Origin: Haloimpatiens massiliensis
GTDB lineage: Bacteria > Bacillota > Clostridia > Clostridiales > Clostridiaceae
NCBI RefSeq assembly: GCF_900184255.1
Contig: NZ_LT854635.1
Coordinates: 45,690-63,354, forward strand
Length of the DNA stretch: 17,665 bases
Direction of reading: 5' to 3'
Every line of letters starts with the position of its first letter. The stretch's first letter is position 1. A program made the position numbers and the translations under genes. Below are positions 1-8,104 of this stretch, in pieces. The notes under the pieces were generated by a model. It was not told the origin of the DNA. It worked only from the letters and a program-made list of their open reading frames with translations, and ran no database searches.

Positions 1-35
1 AACCCTTAGATAAATCTAAGGGTTTTTTGTTGTAA
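1..35 (+). terminator. Intrinsic terminator of an upstream gene
   Basis: A 10-bp perfect stem (AACCCTTAGA / TCTAAGGGTT) with a 4-nt loop is followed by TTTTTTGTTGT. The T-tract lies on the plus-strand side, so it ends a plus-strand gene lying left of the window. It may also stop minus-strand transcription, but the bases needed to judge this are outside the window. Confidence 0.8.
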
Positions 36-169
36 AAAACGTTAACTTATTATTTTTCTATACAATAAGCTAATATTTTCTATATAATCAAAATAATAAG
101 TTCCAAGTGGTAAGGATAACTTTAAAAAGTTTTGAAAAGAGTTTAAATGTGGCAATTAAGATATAAAAT

Positions 170-232
170 AACCCCCTTTTAGCAAACGAAGTAGTTTGGT
201 AAACTTAGTTACTTATAATTTACTAAAAGGAG
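170..232 (-). terminator. Candidate stem structure downstream of the chemoreceptor gene
   Basis: The arms CCTTTTAG (174-181) and CTAAAAGG (223-230) are perfect 8-bp complements and extend further with G-U pairs. Inside is a smaller CAAAC/GTTTG hairpin. Read on the minus strand the structure lies 30-90 nt after the chemoreceptor stop codon and is followed by GTTATTTTAT, a weak T-rich tail. It is probably that gene's transcript end. A small structured RNA is possible. The remainder of 36-258 shows nothing recognisable. Confidence 0.35.
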
Positions 233-258
233 TTTAATTGTAATGGATTAGTTGTATA

Positions 259-1791
259 TTAAATTTTTATGATATCATTAATCTTGTGAGCTACGTTTTT
301 AAGGTTTTCGGCATTGCTAGCTAATTCTTCGCTGGTTGCTGCAGTTTCAGTTACTGAGTCAGATATAGTTTTAAATTTGTTTATGACATTTTCAGTTGTA
401 AAGGATATTTCTTTATTAAAATTTACAACATTGTTAGTTTCACATACCATGGATTTTGTGAATTCATCTATTGAATGTATATCTTTATTAGATGATTTTA
501 ATTGTTCTACCATATTGTTAAGGCTTTCAACTGTAGAGCTTAATATATTATTACCATTTTTAATTTTGTCATTATTTCCTATCATATGATCTTCTACTTC
601 TCTAATATGTATTTTTAATTCACTTATAATTTTTTCCACATCTTCCAGGGAAGCGTTAGTGCTTTCAGCTAATTTTCTTATCTCATCAGCTACTACTGCA
701 AAACCATTTCCTAAATCTCCAGCTCTTGCTGCTTCAATGGAAGCATTTAATGCCAATAAATTAGTTTGCTCGGAAATACTTCTAATAATTAATAGTATAT
801 TATCTACTTCTGCAGACTTTTGTTGAAGGATATTTGTGGAATCCAAAGTTACATCTATGCTTGAGGCAATTTCTTGTATTATATCTAGAGTTTTCCCTAA
901 GGAGTTCTGATTTTCATTTGATACCTCAATAAGTTTTGATGATGTTTCGCTAGTATTGCTTATATTTGAGGAAATGCTTTTGGTATTTTCAAGAAAATTA
1001 TTTAGTATAGATATATTTTTCGAGGTTTTTTCTAATATACTTTTAGAATCTTCTGTTAAAGTATAACCTGTATTAGCTATATTTTGAATAGAAAGACTTT
1101 CTTGATTTGCTATATCAGCCAAAACTTTACTAGATTCAAGTATGGATTTTGAGCAGTCAGAGGATTCGTCTAGTATATTTTTCATGTTATTACGTTCTAT
1201 GGTCAGTTCATTTTCATTTTCATCTATTTTTTTCAATAGATTAGCAGCAAAATAAGCAAATGCATAAATACCTAATAAGGTTAGTATAACAGTTATTCCC
1301 CTTATAAGTAATTCAGAAGTACGTAGATTTCCTTGAGGAAGGATGCTAGAATTAAACTTCCAAACAATTGATACACTTATTACTGCCATGACAATGGAGG
1401 TTGTCAGCATTTTTAAGTCTAAAAACAATGCACCTAGTATCACAAAATAAAATATAAACCACCACAGATCTTTAGATGGAATTGTAAAAGTTAAATATAA
1501 ATAGTGCACATATGTAATTATAAGTATTGCCATTTTTAAAAACTTAAAGTTTTTTTGTATCAATACTCCTTCTTTTATGGTCATTTTATACATTGAAAAT
1601 AGAACGGATATTTCTACAAGGGTTAAAATACCTAACTTAATCAATGTAGACCATTTTAGTTGTTCGTTTATTCCGAATTTTTTTAGAAATGTAAAGAAAA
1701 TAAGAGAAAGTATACAACTAAAAGAATAAATGAGTATTACAAACTTTAATGTATCTTTTTGATATGAAATTATAGTTTTTTCATCTTTCAC
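259..1791 (-). CDS. Methyl-accepting chemotaxis protein with six-helix membrane domain
   Basis: A chemoreceptor that would signal to the CheA/CheW array at the inner face of the membrane. The N-terminal half has about six hydrophobic segments joined by short loops. I see no large extracellular ligand-binding domain and no clear HAMP domain. The C-terminal half is the coiled-coil signalling domain, with the conserved hairpin tip around EQTNLLALNASIEAARAG and GFAVVADEIRKLAEST. The open frame reaches ATG at 1842. I prefer GTG at 1791-1789 (510 aa) because GAAAGGG (1801-1807) lies 9 nt upstream, and because the candidate promoter at 1852-1878 would start transcription almost on the upstream ATG. 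It is divergent from the KASIII-like gene and monocistronic in this window. The signal is unknown; a membrane-embedded sensor is an inference from topology. Confidence 0.93.
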   Translation of the reverse strand: MKDEKTIISYQKDTLKFVILIYSFSCILSLIFFTFLKKFGINEQLKWSTLIKLGILTLVEISVLFSMYKMTIKEGVLIQKNFKFLKMAILIITYVHYLYLTFTIPSKDLWWFIFYFVILGALFLDLKMLTTSIVMAVISVSIVWKFNSSILPQGNLRTSELLIRGITVILTLLGIYAFAYFAANLLKKIDENENELTIERNNMKNILDESSDCSKSILESSKVLADIANQESLSIQNIANTGYTLTEDSKSILEKTSKNISILNNFLENTKSISSNISNTSETSSKLIEVSNENQNSLGKTLDIIQEIASSIDVTLDSTNILQQKSAEVDNILLIIRSISEQTNLLALNASIEAARAGDLGNGFAVVADEIRKLAESTNASLEDVEKIISELKIHIREVEDHMIGNNDKIKNGNNILSSTVESLNNMVEQLKSSNKDIHSIDEFTKSMVCETNNVVNFNKEISFTTENVINKFKTISDSVTETAATSEELASNAENLKNVAHKINDIIKI

Positions 1792-1851
1792 TAATTGACA
1801 CCCTTTCTTTATAAATATTGTTAGCAGCGTTATTAACAGCAAGCAATAATA

Positions 1852-1878
1852 TTATCGTTTGTAATTATAAAAAATTTA
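1852..1878 (-). promoter_or_regulatory. Candidate sigma-D (flagellar/chemotaxis) promoter of the chemoreceptor gene
   Basis: On the minus strand TAAA (1878-1875) is followed by 15 nt and then AACGATAA (1859-1852). The sigma-D consensus of Firmicutes is TAAA-N15-GCCGATAT, so the upstream box and the CGATA core match at the expected spacing. Initiation would fall near 1844, leaving a ~50-nt leader before the GTG start. The surrounding AT-richness makes the TAAA box cheap; the CGATA core carries most of the weight. Confidence 0.45.
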
Positions 1879-1944
1879 ACGATTTTACAATATAATAGTA
1901 GATTTATGAGAAAATAATATAGTTATTGAATAATATGCAAAAAA

Positions 1945-1974
1945 TTGATAATATATTTTTAAAAGGTATATATA
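1945..1974 (+). promoter_or_regulatory. Candidate sigma-A promoter of the KASIII-like gene
   Basis: TTGATA at 1945-1950 is followed, at 16 or 18 nt, by TATATA (1967-1972 or 1969-1974). The start codon lies about 75 nt downstream across a very AT-rich leader. A second TATAAT at 1891-1896 lacks a good -35. AT-rich background makes either call uncertain. Confidence 0.3.
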
Positions 1975-2050
1975 GTTTCATTAAATATTTAATTAAAATT
2001 ATAAATATAAATATAAAAGTTTTAAAATAGACGAATGGGAGTGACAGATT

Positions 2051-3061
2051 ATGGGGTTTAGAAATGTAAATATCATAGGCACAGGTGTGTACCATCCAAA
2101 GAAAAGGGTAGGAAACGAATTTTTTATTAAACATTTTGACAATAAGGATGTAGACATAAGGGCACTTTTAAATAATCTAGGGAGGAAATATAGATATGTA
2201 ATCGATAATAAAGAAGAAAATGCATTAACTATGGCGCTAGAAGCCTCTAGGGAGGCATTAAAAAGTGCAAATATATCACCAGAACAATTAGATATGATAG
2301 TATTTTCATCAGATACTCCAGAATATTTAACGCCATCTAATGCATTAATAATAAATAAAGAATTAAATGCCCAAAATGCACATATAGTATATGATTTAAA
2401 TTCTAATTGTGTAGGAATGGTTGTTGCATTGGATCAAGCATCTAGAATGATGAAAACAAACGATGATATAAGATATTGTTTGGTGTGTGGAGGATTATAC
2501 GTGTCTTCAATAGCAAGAGAAGATTGTAAGTACACTTATCCTGCTTCTGGGGATGCAGGAGCAGCCCTTATATTAGAAGCTAAAGAGGAGAAAACTCTTA
2601 GAGGAGTATTAGATTCAAAATATACCACTGTCTCTAAATATTATGATACAATAATGTCTCCAGCTTGTGGTATGACAAAAGCTAGACATAATGATGTAGG
2701 AGAATATGAAAAAAAGCAAAGGTGGAGAGGATTTCATTTGGATTTTTTTGCTCCAGAATGGGCAAAGGCAATTACATATTTTTCAAAAAAATTTCATTTT
2801 ACAATTGATGATATAGAGCTTTTTTTATTATCTCAATATTCAAAGCAATTTATTACGGAAACTGCTAAATATTTAAATATAGAGGATTACCATGATAAAT
2901 TCACTTATATTGGAGATAAGTATGGATACACTGGCACAACTAGCCCGATAGTAGCTTTTCATCATGCTGTTAAGGGCAAGGATATACCTAGAGGAGCTAA
3001 AGCAGTATTTTGTTCTGTAGGTGCAGGAGTAGCTATGTGCTCAGTACTTTATGAATTTTAA
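2051..3061 (+). CDS. KASIII/FabH-like ketoacyl synthase family protein, catalytic His and Asn replaced
   Basis: A 336-aa thiolase-fold protein of the FabH (beta-ketoacyl-ACP synthase III) type. It opens with MGFRNVNIIGTGVYHP and follows the family layout: an N-terminal half with the nucleophile Cys120 in SNCVGM, and a C-terminal half ending GAGVAMCSVLYEF. FabH uses a Cys-His-Asn triad. The His sits in a PHQAN motif, which here reads LSQYS (Ser261). The Asn sits in GNTSAAS, which here reads GYTGTTS (Tyr293). Both residues are therefore lost by my alignment, while Cys is kept. The enzyme may do acyl transfer without decarboxylative condensation, or act on an unusual substrate, as seen in some specialised-metabolism KASIII relatives. 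It stands alone, 90 nt before the riboswitch leader. The start is supported by GGGAGTG 8 nt upstream. The family is secure; the function is unknown. Confidence 0.88.
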   Translation: MGFRNVNIIGTGVYHPKKRVGNEFFIKHFDNKDVDIRALLNNLGRKYRYVIDNKEENALTMALEASREALKSANISPEQLDMIVFSSDTPEYLTPSNALIINKELNAQNAHIVYDLNSNCVGMVVALDQASRMMKTNDDIRYCLVCGGLYVSSIAREDCKYTYPASGDAGAALILEAKEEKTLRGVLDSKYTTVSKYYDTIMSPACGMTKARHNDVGEYEKKQRWRGFHLDFFAPEWAKAITYFSKKFHFTIDDIELFLLSQYSKQFITETAKYLNIEDYHDKFTYIGDKYGYTGTTSPIVAFHHAVKGKDIPRGAKAVFCSVGAGVAMCSVLYEF

Positions 3062-3152
3062 TTTGGACAACTTATAAGAGAAATTTTTATATACTATTGA
3101 ATATTTTGACTTTTTGTGGTATCGTTAGATTGTAAAATTTAAAAAAGAAAAA

Positions 3153-3300
3153 TTTAGGTTATTAATATTAAAAGGGAAATTGGTGAAAATCCAATACAGC
3201 CCCCGCTACTGTAAGAGGGACGAAAGTTGACTATGCCACTGTATTATACGGGAAGGCCAACAAGTAGAGAGAACTTAAGTCAGGAGACCTGCCTAAGATT
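3153..3300 (+). promoter_or_regulatory. Cobalamin (B12) riboswitch
   Basis: The conserved class elements occur in order: AGGGAAATTGGTGAAAATCC near 3172-3193, GCCCCCGCTACTGTAAGAGG near 3200-3219, the CCACTG block near 3236, GGGAAGGC near 3250, and the B12 box AAGTCAGGAGACCTGCC at about 3277-3293. The domain binds adenosylcobalamin or a related corrinoid in the nascent mRNA. It precedes a terminator and the cobalt transporter operon, so corrinoid excess should reduce cobalt uptake. Additional sequence with pairing potential (CCTTCGGAGGG, 3311-3321, and AAGTAG/CTACTT) extends beyond the core to about 3335. A TTGACT at 3106-3111 may be the -35 of its promoter, but the -10 is unclear. Confidence 0.95.
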
Positions 3301-3395
3301 TTAAAGTATGCCTTCGGAGGGAAGAGACTACTTATAATTTATTGTATAATTTTAATGGATTAATTCTGTTAAATAGATGATTATAAGAAAAAATT

Positions 3396-3421
3396 CCCTA
3401 ACCTATTGGTTAGGGTTTTTT
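3396..3421 (+). terminator. Intrinsic terminator of the riboswitch expression platform
   Basis: An 8-bp perfect stem CCCTAACC / GGTTAGGG with a 4-nt loop is followed by TTTTTT. It lies about 100 nt after the B12 box and 110 nt before cbiM, the arrangement expected for transcriptional OFF control by ligand. I see no obvious competing antiterminator, although AGGTT near 3156 could pair with AACCT at 3401-3405. Confidence 0.9.
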
Positions 3422-3533
3422 ATTTGTGTGTATCTTCTCACCTCAATTATTGAATATATTTATTAGCTCTATTTACTATTTAAATCCTGTGATTTATTTA
3501 AAATAAATATAAAAATTAAGAGGGGGATATAAA

Positions 3534-4268
3534 ATGCGTAAAGAAAAACTTAAATTAGCTGCAGCTCTTGCATTACTAGCAGTTATTACGCCTTCCACTG
3601 TACAAGCTATGCATATAATGGAGGGATTTTTGCCAGCAAAATGGTGTATTTTCTGGGCTATAGTTACAATACCATTCTTAGTAATGGGAATTAAAAATTT
3701 AAATAAGATATTTAAGGAGCAGCCTAATAAGAAAATATTAATTGCTTTAGCTGGAGGATTTGTTTTTGTGTTATCTGCTTTAAAGATACCGTCAGTTACA
3801 GGAAGTTGTTCACATCCAACAGGAGTAGGGCTTGGAGCAATTTTATTTGGACCTACAATTATGAGTGTGCTAGGTATAATAGTTTTATTATTTCAATCAT
3901 TATTACTTGCTCATGGTGGACTAACTACATTAGGTGCAAATACATTTTCTATGGCAATAGTAGGACCTTTAGTATCCTATGCAATATTTAAACTTTTAAA
4001 GAAAAACAATGTTAAGACATCAACTTGTGTATTTTTCGCAGCAGCTTTAGGAGATTTAGCTACATATGTTGTTACAGCTACTCAGTTATCTATAGCTTTT
4101 CCAGCTACATCAGGAGGTATAGGAGCTTCACTTGTAAAATTCTTAGGTATATTTGCAGTAACTCAAATACCTTTAGCTATAGCAGAGGGACTTTTAACTA
4201 CTGTAGTTTACAACCTACTTTTAGATTATAAACGTGAAGGGGTGTTAAAAGATGAAAGCATCAACTAA
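3534..4268 (+). CDS. cbiM: ECF cobalt transporter substrate-binding membrane protein CbiM
   Basis: The S-component of the CbiMNQO energy-coupling-factor cobalt importer. Residues 1-25 form a signal peptide with a hydrophobic core ending in VQA; cleavage would expose MHIMEGFLP, and the Met-His N-terminus is the known metal-loop feature of mature CbiM/NikM. Several membrane segments follow, with the family motif GSCSHPTGVGLGAILFGP near residue 91. Length (244 aa) is usual. The start is set by AGAGGGGG 7-8 nt upstream. It lies directly behind a B12 riboswitch and overlaps cbiN by 17 nt, both of which favour cobalt over nickel as the substrate. Confidence 0.96.
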   Translation: MRKEKLKLAAALALLAVITPSTVQAMHIMEGFLPAKWCIFWAIVTIPFLVMGIKNLNKIFKEQPNKKILIALAGGFVFVLSALKIPSVTGSCSHPTGVGLGAILFGPTIMSVLGIIVLLFQSLLLAHGGLTTLGANTFSMAIVGPLVSYAIFKLLKKNNVKTSTCVFFAAALGDLATYVVTATQLSIAFPATSGGIGASLVKFLGIFAVTQIPLAIAEGLLTTVVYNLLLDYKREGVLKDESIN

Positions 4269-4566
4269 TACGGGCACTTCAACAAAAAAGAAGAATATAA
4301 TTTTACTTTTAATAACATTGGCACTTATTATAACTCCTTTAGTATTTAAGAGCGGAGCTGAATTTGCAGGTGCTGATGATCAGGCAGAAGGGGCTATAAC
4401 GGAAATAAACCCAGGATATAAACCATGGTTTGAAAGCATTTGGGAACCACCAAGTGGAGAAATAGAAAGTTTACTTTTCTGTGCACAAGGAGCTATAGGT
4501 GCAGGGGTTATAGGATATACATTAGGTTATTTTAAAGGAAAGAAAAAAAGTGCTTCTGATAGATAA
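4252..4566 (+). CDS. cbiN: ECF cobalt transporter accessory protein CbiN
   Basis: A 104-aa protein with two membrane helices (about residues 15-32 and 77-95) separated by an extracytoplasmic loop. The loop carries GADDQAEGAI and YKPWFESIWEPPSGEIESLL, closely matching CbiN. Family work shows that CbiN activates CbiM by interacting with its metal-binding loop and is needed for cobalt import. Its ATG lies inside the cbiM 3' end, and cbiQ begins inside its own 3' end (17-nt overlaps on both sides), suggesting coupled translation. Confidence 0.95.
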   Translation: MKASTNTGTSTKKKNIILLLITLALIITPLVFKSGAEFAGADDQAEGAITEINPGYKPWFESIWEPPSGEIESLLFCAQGAIGAGVIGYTLGYFKGKKKSASDR

Positions 4567-5230
4567 ATATGCATACACCAATAGATTAAGAAATTTTAAT
4601 CCTATGGCAAAATTCTTTTTTGCCATAGGAATACTAATTTTATCCCTAAATATGAGGGATTATAGATTTAATCTATGTATTTTTCTATTTCTACTGATAC
4701 TAACAGTAGGAGTTGCTGGAATTCCTTTTAAAAAGTATACTAAACTCCTTTGTATCCCTACAGCTTTTTTAATTGTGAGTCTTATAACTATTTTAATATC
4801 CTGTTCTCCTAAAAGGGAATTGTTTTTATGGGCACTACCACTGTCAAAAAATTACATAGGCATAACTAGAGATGCAATTGTTACCTGCAGACATGTATTT
4901 TTCAGAGCTATGGCTTGTGTAGCTGCCACATATTTTATGGCATTAACTATACCTATGAATCAACTTATAGTGGTTTTTAAAAAATTTAGATTGCCTAAGG
5001 TATTTATTGAACTTTTAATATTAATTTATAGATTTATATTTATATTTTTAGAAGAGTGCAAGGAAATACACACTGCTCAAGAAATGAGATTTGGGTATAA
5101 TAATAGAAAAAATTCTTATAAGTCTCTTTCGCTTTTAATACGATGCTTATTTGTAAGAGTTATGCTTAAATATGAAGAATTAATTATATCATTAGAAAGT
5201 AAGCTTTATGATGGAGAGTTTAAAATGTAG
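4550..5230 (+). CDS. cbiQ: ECF cobalt transporter coupling protein CbiQ (T-component)
   Basis: The membrane T-component that links the CbiM/CbiN module to the CbiO ATPase. It starts at GTG within cbiN, with AAAGGA upstream, and reads IDKYAYTNRLRNFNP, the normal CbiQ opening. About five hydrophobic segments are present. The cytoplasmic coupling region (about residues 165-215: EECKEIHTAQEMRFGYNN and LIRCLFVRVMLKYEEL) holds the usual Arg-containing helices that contact the ATPase. Length 226 aa is somewhat short of the ~250 aa often seen but the protein looks complete. A 109-nt gap separates it from cbiO, in which I see no terminator. Confidence 0.93.
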   Translation: MLLIDKYAYTNRLRNFNPMAKFFFAIGILILSLNMRDYRFNLCIFLFLLILTVGVAGIPFKKYTKLLCIPTAFLIVSLITILISCSPKRELFLWALPLSKNYIGITRDAIVTCRHVFFRAMACVAATYFMALTIPMNQLIVVFKKFRLPKVFIELLILIYRFIFIFLEECKEIHTAQEMRFGYNNRKNSYKSLSLLIRCLFVRVMLKYEELIISLESKLYDGEFKM

Positions 5231-5339
5231 AATTTAAGATGAAAAAGAAAATATAGTAGATAAATGATAATTGCATGGTGATTTAAATAAGATACTCTTA
5301 AAACATAACTTTTAATGGATAAAAGAAGGGGATGAAAAT

Positions 5340-6164
5340 ATGCTTAGGACGGAAAATTTAACCTATGTGTATGAGGATGGAACTGTAGCATTAGATAATA
5401 TTAACATAGATATGAATAAGGGAGATAGAATAGGAATAATAGGGGCTAATGGTTGTGGAAAGTCAACACTTTTTTTAAATATCATAGGAATATTAAAACC
5501 TAAAAAAGGTTCGGTAATTTATGAGGGTGAGAAAATTCAATATAATAAGAAGTTTTTAAGGAAATTTAGGCAAAAGGTAAGTATAGTTTTTCAAGATCCA
5601 GATAAGCAAATATTTTATTCTAATGTGTATGATGATGTGGCTTTTGCTCTTAGAAATTTAGACTTTCCTGAGGATACAATAAAAGAGAGAGTAGAGTGTG
5701 TATTAAGAAAAACAGGAGCTTACGAATTTAAGGAAAAACCGGTACATTTTTTAAGTTATGGTCAGAAAAAAAGAGTAGCTATGGCAGGTGTTTTAGCTAT
5801 GGATAGTGATATAATATTACTTGATGAACCTACTGCAGGATTGGATCCAGTGATGACTGAAAGTGTCACAGAAATAATACATAAGCTAGGAGAAGAGGGC
5901 AAGAAGATAGTTATATCTAGCCATAACATGGATTCTATATATGACATATGTGATTATGTGTATGTACTTAGTAAGGGCAAGGTAGTAGGAGAAGGAAGTG
6001 TAGAGGAAGTATTTACAAAGGAGGAGCTTCTTAAAGAAGCTGGTCTAAATCAGCCTTGGCTTGTAAAACTTCATAAAAATTTGCAGGTGCCTTTGTTTAA
6101 GAACGAGGAAGGTTTTTATAATTATTGGAGGGAACAATATGGAAATAGCAGTAGTAGGAGTTAA
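5340..6164 (+). CDS. cbiO: ECF cobalt transporter ATPase CbiO
   Basis: The ATP-binding A-component that powers cobalt import. Walker A is GANGCGKST (35-43), the Q-loop is FQDPDKQ with Gln85, the signature is LSYGQKKRV (138 on), Walker B is IILLDEP (158-164), the D-loop is AGLDP, and the switch His is His195 in SSHNMD. The ~70-residue C-terminal extension is normal for this family. The start is set by AAGGGG 8 nt before the ATG. Its last 26 nt overlap hemA, whose ribosome binding site (GGAGGG) lies inside cbiO, tying cobalt import to tetrapyrrole synthesis on one mRNA. Confidence 0.96.
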   Translation: MLRTENLTYVYEDGTVALDNINIDMNKGDRIGIIGANGCGKSTLFLNIIGILKPKKGSVIYEGEKIQYNKKFLRKFRQKVSIVFQDPDKQIFYSNVYDDVAFALRNLDFPEDTIKERVECVLRKTGAYEFKEKPVHFLSYGQKKRVAMAGVLAMDSDIILLDEPTAGLDPVMTESVTEIIHKLGEEGKKIVISSHNMDSIYDICDYVYVLSKGKVVGEGSVEEVFTKEELLKEAGLNQPWLVKLHKNLQVPLFKNEEGFYNYWREQYGNSSSRS

Positions 6165-7374
6165 TCATAATACTACTCCTATAGAAGTTAGAGAAAAAGT
6201 TTCTTTTACCGAAACTAAAAAGATAGAAGGAATAAATTATTTACTGGATGGACGCATTAATGAAGCGGTTATTTTATCTACTTGTAATAGAAGTGAAATA
6301 TACATATGCAGTAATAAGATAAATGAGGGAATAAAAGATGTAGAAAAATTCTATAAGGAATTCTTTCATATAAATCATATACATGACTATATATTTGTGA
6401 AGAAAGGTAAAGAGGCTATAAATCATATTTATATGGTGGCTGCAGGCATGGATTCTGTGGTATTAGGAGAGGATCAAATTTTAGGACAAGTTAGGGAGGC
6501 TCTAGAATTTTCTATGGAAGTCGGGGGCAGTAAAAAGATACTAAATAAGCTTTTTAGAGAAGCTATAACTGCTGCTAAAGATATAAAGTGTAGGCTTAAG
6601 ATATCCGAAATACCTCTTTCAACTAGTTATATTGGTATTAAACTTTTAAAAGAGCAACTACAATCCTTAAATGGTAAAAAGGCTCTTATAGTAGGTGCAG
6701 GAAAAATAAGTAGTTTAAGCTTAAAATATTTAAAAGAAGAGGGTTTAGATGAAATCTATATAACCAATAGAACTCATGGAAAATTAAAGGATTTGTGTTT
6801 TCAGTTTCCGGAGCTTAAGACTATAAAATATGAAGAAAGATATTCTCTTTTAAATGATATAGATATTGTCATAACTGCTACATCAGCTCCACATATGATA
6901 TTTACTAAGAAGGATATGCCAAACATTAAAAAAGAGCTTTATATAATGGATTTGGCTCTTCCAAGGGATGTGGAGGAAAAGGTTGAAGGAATGAAAAATG
7001 TACATCTTTATGATATAGATGATCTAAAGAAAACTTCTGAGGAAAATTTAATAAAAAGAGAAGAACTAGCTAAAGAGGCTTTGGAGATAATAAGAGAAGA
7101 TGTGGAAGAATTTATAGAGTGGCTTGAAAAGGTAAAGGTTGATCCTGTTATAAAATCTTTGAATGACAGATGCAGTGAAATTCAACAAGATACTTTAGAT
7201 TACATAAATAGAAAATTAGATTTAGACTGTAGGGAAAAGAAGATAATAGAGAAGATGTTGGGTTCTGCTTTAAAGAGGGTTATAAGAGAACCTATAAAGA
7301 ACCTTAAGGATATAAAAGAAACTGATCATATGGATACCTATATAGATATGGTGAATAAATTATTTGATTTTTAA
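6139..7374 (+). CDS. hemA: Glutamyl-tRNA reductase
   Basis: Reduces glutamyl-tRNA(Glu) with NADPH to glutamate-1-semialdehyde, the first committed step of the C5 route to 5-aminolevulinate. The catalytic Cys49 is in STCNRSEIY, the active-site-region His96 in NHIYMVAAGMDS, and GEDQILGQV follows at 110-118. The NADPH fold begins at GKKALIVGAGKIS (179-191). The C-terminal ~110 residues form the helical dimerisation domain. Length 411 aa is usual. It begins 26 nt inside cbiO and the next gene starts 11 nt after it, so it sits in the middle of the transcription unit. hemL, for the next reaction, is last in the cluster. Confidence 0.97.
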   Translation: MEIAVVGVNHNTTPIEVREKVSFTETKKIEGINYLLDGRINEAVILSTCNRSEIYICSNKINEGIKDVEKFYKEFFHINHIHDYIFVKKGKEAINHIYMVAAGMDSVVLGEDQILGQVREALEFSMEVGGSKKILNKLFREAITAAKDIKCRLKISEIPLSTSYIGIKLLKEQLQSLNGKKALIVGAGKISSLSLKYLKEEGLDEIYITNRTHGKLKDLCFQFPELKTIKYEERYSLLNDIDIVITATSAPHMIFTKKDMPNIKKELYIMDLALPRDVEEKVEGMKNVHLYDIDDLKKTSEENLIKREELAKEALEIIREDVEEFIEWLEKVKVDPVIKSLNDRCSEIQQDTLDYINRKLDLDCREKKIIEKMLGSALKRVIREPIKNLKDIKETDHMDTYIDMVNKLFDF

Positions 7375-7385
7375 GGAGAAGAGAT

Positions 7386-8021
7386 ATGTTCTATCCACTT
7401 ATGATAGATTTGGATAATAAAAAAATAGTATTAATTGGTGGGGGACACGTGTCCCTTAGAAAAAGTAAGAAGTTTTTAGAGTATGGAGCTGAAGTTTATG
7501 TTGTTGCTCCTAGCTTTCAGGAATATTTTTCTGTTTTAAAAGAAGCTTATGCAGAAAAGCTTTGTTTAGTTAAAGATAATTATAAAAGTGAATATATAAT
7601 GGATGCTTTTTTAGTAGTAGCCTCAACTAATTCAAAGGAGGTAAATAGTAAAATAGCATCTTTTTGTGTTGAAAAAAACATACTTTGTAATGTAGTTGAT
7701 GATATAGAAGATTCAAGTTTTATAGTACCCTCTACAGTGAAAAGGGGCGACCTTTTAATTTCAGTGTCCACTTTAGGGAATAGTCCATCCCTTTGTGCTA
7801 AAATAAGAAGGGAGCTGGAACAAACTTATGGTGAAGACTATGAAGAATACGTCAGTTTGCTTGGGAAAGTAAGAAAAATTATTCTAGAAACTTGTAAGGA
7901 TAATAGTGAGAAGAAAAATATTTTAAATAACTTAGCAAATTTGAAGCTACAAGAGCTTAAGGATTTTTATAAACAATTAAAAATAAATCCTTATAGTTAT
8001 AAATGTATGAGTGACTTATAA
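7386..8021 (+). CDS. Precorrin-2 dehydrogenase / siroheme synthase N-terminal domain protein
   Basis: A stand-alone equivalent of the N-terminal part of CysG (the SirC/Met8 family), which oxidises precorrin-2 to sirohydrochlorin with NAD+. The Rossmann motif is IVLIGGGHVSLRKSKKFL (14-31). NVVDD at 102-106 places Asp105 at the position of the catalytic Asp of CysG, and SSFIVPSTVKRGDLLISVST (110-129) matches the conserved block, including a Ser/Thr at the CysG Ser128 position. A helical C-terminal region of ~65 residues follows. AAGGAG lies 5-8 nt before the ATG. Similar genes occupy the place between hemA and hemC in other clostridial hem clusters. Whether it also chelates metal cannot be read from sequence, so I give no symbol (sirC-like). 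Confidence 0.9.
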   Translation: MFYPLMIDLDNKKIVLIGGGHVSLRKSKKFLEYGAEVYVVAPSFQEYFSVLKEAYAEKLCLVKDNYKSEYIMDAFLVVASTNSKEVNSKIASFCVEKNILCNVVDDIEDSSFIVPSTVKRGDLLISVSTLGNSPSLCAKIRRELEQTYGEDYEEYVSLLGKVRKIILETCKDNSEKKNILNNLANLKLQELKDFYKQLKINPYSYKCMSDL

Positions 8022-8104
8022 ATTACATAATTCCACCACATTGTACCTTTTTGTGGTTTGATCATTTATATATATTCTAATTTAGGAAGGGAGATTTTAA
8101 GAGC
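8022..8104 (+). promoter_or_regulatory. Intergenic hairpin before hemC
   Basis: The only gap of note inside the hemA-cobA/hemD run. ACCACA (about 8034-8039) pairs with TGTGGT (about 8052-8057), a weak 6-bp stem without a good T-tract, followed by an AT-rich stretch and the hemC ribosome binding site GGAAGGGAG. It may be an RNA processing or pause site or hold a weak internal promoter; nothing decides between these. Confidence 0.25.

Noticed and set aside
170..235. Cyclic-di-GMP riboswitch before or after the chemoreceptor gene
   Set aside because: GCAAAC occurs, but the GAAA tetraloop receptor and the other conserved blocks are missing; a simple stem near a gene end explains it better.
314..589. 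91-codon plus-strand frame inside the chemoreceptor gene
   Set aside because: It is the complement of conserved coiled-coil signalling sequence and has no ribosome binding site.
1904..2134. Minus-strand 76-codon frame across the divergent promoter region and KASIII-like start
   Set aside because: It overlaps the real gene start, is very AT-rich and low in complexity, and lacks a ribosome binding site.
8022..8104. T-box or other riboswitch before hemC
   Set aside because: The space is too short and has no T-box sequence; only a weak 6-bp hairpin is present.
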